Below, one piece after another: positions 46,888-48,001 of a stretch of DNA of 48,001 nt (within the stretch, counting starts at the first letter, position 1; every line of letters begins with the position of its first letter). A program made the translations under genes and the position numbers. The DNA is from Lingula anatina (Eukaryota > Brachiopoda > Lingulata > Lingulida > Lingulidae). The stretch is taken from contig NW_019773625.1 in NCBI RefSeq assembly GCF_001039355.2, forward strand, positions 48,349 through 96,349. The letters are read 5' to 3'. Below the pieces are notes generated by a model that worked only from the letters and a program-made list of their open reading frames with translations, had not been told where the DNA came from and did no database searches.

Positions 46888-47918
46888 ATCCTCTCTTTGT
46901 GATTTTCAAAACTTTAAAATATATATATTATGCGCCCACATTATAAGCATCGCACATGACACGTGTTGAAAATTGTACATGCTTTCTCTATGATTTTCTG
47001 AACATTTTAGGCCTGCATATTAGATTGTAACATGTTAAAATGTTGTACTACTTTTTTAATTAAACTCATGAATCAATTTTTTTTTGTTTTCAAATTATAC
47101 CCTAGGGAGCGATCATGATTTTAAAAAGATTATTCCTTGGGACATCCTCGGATGTATACATATACATATGATTTTATTTAAAACCCATCCGGCTGCTCTC
47201 CAAATTCATCTCATTATGCAATAGTGCAAATATTAACTTGTTTAAAGTGCCATGATCTGAGTTTTTGCAAATCACAACTGTCAAACTTGAGAGTAAAAAC
47301 GCAATTTTTACAATGTCGGATAAGATTGTTTATTTAGTCAATCAGCTTCCTTATCATATCAATATAATTTGCAATATACAAGTCAATTGTTATTGTTTAT
47401 ATTAGACATCTTTGAATGACATTTATGAAAATAAATATGCTTTTGGGGGGGTTGTTTTTGATTTAATCTAAAATACTTAGAATTAAAGTAAAACTGATAT
47501 GTACTGGATTATTAGAACCGATACTTTGAAATGCATTTTTTGTTTCTTCAGATTAAATCTAAAATTGGTTTTAAAATTTGTAAATGAAAAATTTGAAATT
47601 AACACAAAGCAGTTTCACCATAATGACACGAAATATTAATGAGTAAATTCTGTAGCTGCCAATTTTCATATGTATTATTTCCGTTCAAATTCAAAAGGTT
47701 AATATCACCTCTCGGCCTATTATTTGTCCAATGAATCCAGTCCTGTTCAAGGACTGTTCTATTTTCTCATCTTTTACATGAATCCTCCAGTGAATATTTA
47801 CATTGTTTCATCATAATTCTCTGTCATTAAAGATGTCATATAATAAAAAAATGTATCTTAAATTTGTCTTTGCTTGTAGATGAAAATAAATGCTACTGGA
47901 ATGACTGCGCGTTTTTGG
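46888..47918. other. AT-rich stretch after the candidate exon
   Basis: No gene is seen. AATAAA-type hexamers occur (for example near 47431 and 47885), so it could be a 3' UTR. Confidence 0.25.
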
Positions 47919-48001
47919 GGTATCAGGTAGGGCGAGTTCATTCTATTTGAGGGGTGACAGGTAGGCCCAGTCCATTCTATTTAAGGGGTGACAGGTGGGA
48001 C
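47919..48001. repeat. Minisatellite at the window edge (34-bp period)
   Basis: Units containing ttctatttgaggggtgacag recur at 47941 and 47975, with a diverged unit before them. The array runs off the end of the window, so its size is unknown. Confidence 0.75.

Overview
This is a window of animal nuclear DNA. It is AT-rich, full of introns, simple repeats and small hairpin transposons, and has no bacterial operon features. The one gene that can be read completely encodes a receptor tyrosine kinase whose outer part is a GABA-B-like Venus flytrap and whose kinase resembles the insulin receptor kinase. That pairing defines the Venus kinase receptors (VKR), known from invertebrates and not from vertebrates, so the source is probably an invertebrate. 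The repeat style suggests a marine one (mollusc, hemichordate, echinoderm or amphioxus), but I cannot fix the phylum.

Layout. Positions 1-28348 hold no gene I can name. They contain MITE-like hairpin elements (2502-2771, 4004-4483, 7220-7655 and others), minisatellites, microsatellites and a few weak exon candidates. Two near-identical copies of an 8.2-8.3 kb segment lie head to tail (11788-20016 and 20018-28348). They meet at a single N, which looks more like two haplotypes left unmerged than a true duplication. A smaller case is at 1001-1511, again meeting at an N, and a third N run (9002-9004) is also flanked by the same sequence on both sides.

The receptor gene runs from 28537 to 41289 on the + strand in 19 coding exons. 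All splice phases agree, giving 1,331 residues. The order is signal peptide, a solute-binding domain of the glycine-betaine/OpuAC type (about 30-385), a GABA-B-like Venus flytrap (about 388-795), one membrane helix (about 820-844), a tyrosine kinase (about 884-1155) and a polar tail ending in a class I PDZ ligand. The first exon (79 coding bases, signal peptide) was found by splice phase and reading frame. The frame stays open for 61 codons past the stop, in GC-rich sequence, and ends in a second PDZ-type terminus, so readthrough or an alternative end deserves a check.

Downstream, 41476-44650 looks like a long AT-rich 3' UTR or flank with poly(A) signals and clusters of the 9-mer TCAAGGTCA. 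At 45722-46887 there is a plausible two-exon start of another, unrecognised gene. The window ends in a 34-bp minisatellite.

If the model is right, the receptor would bind one or two small ligands outside the cell (an amino-acid-like ligand in the flytrap, perhaps another in the OpuAC-like domain) and signal through tyrosine phosphorylation. The binding roles are inferred from families; no ligand can be read from the sequence.
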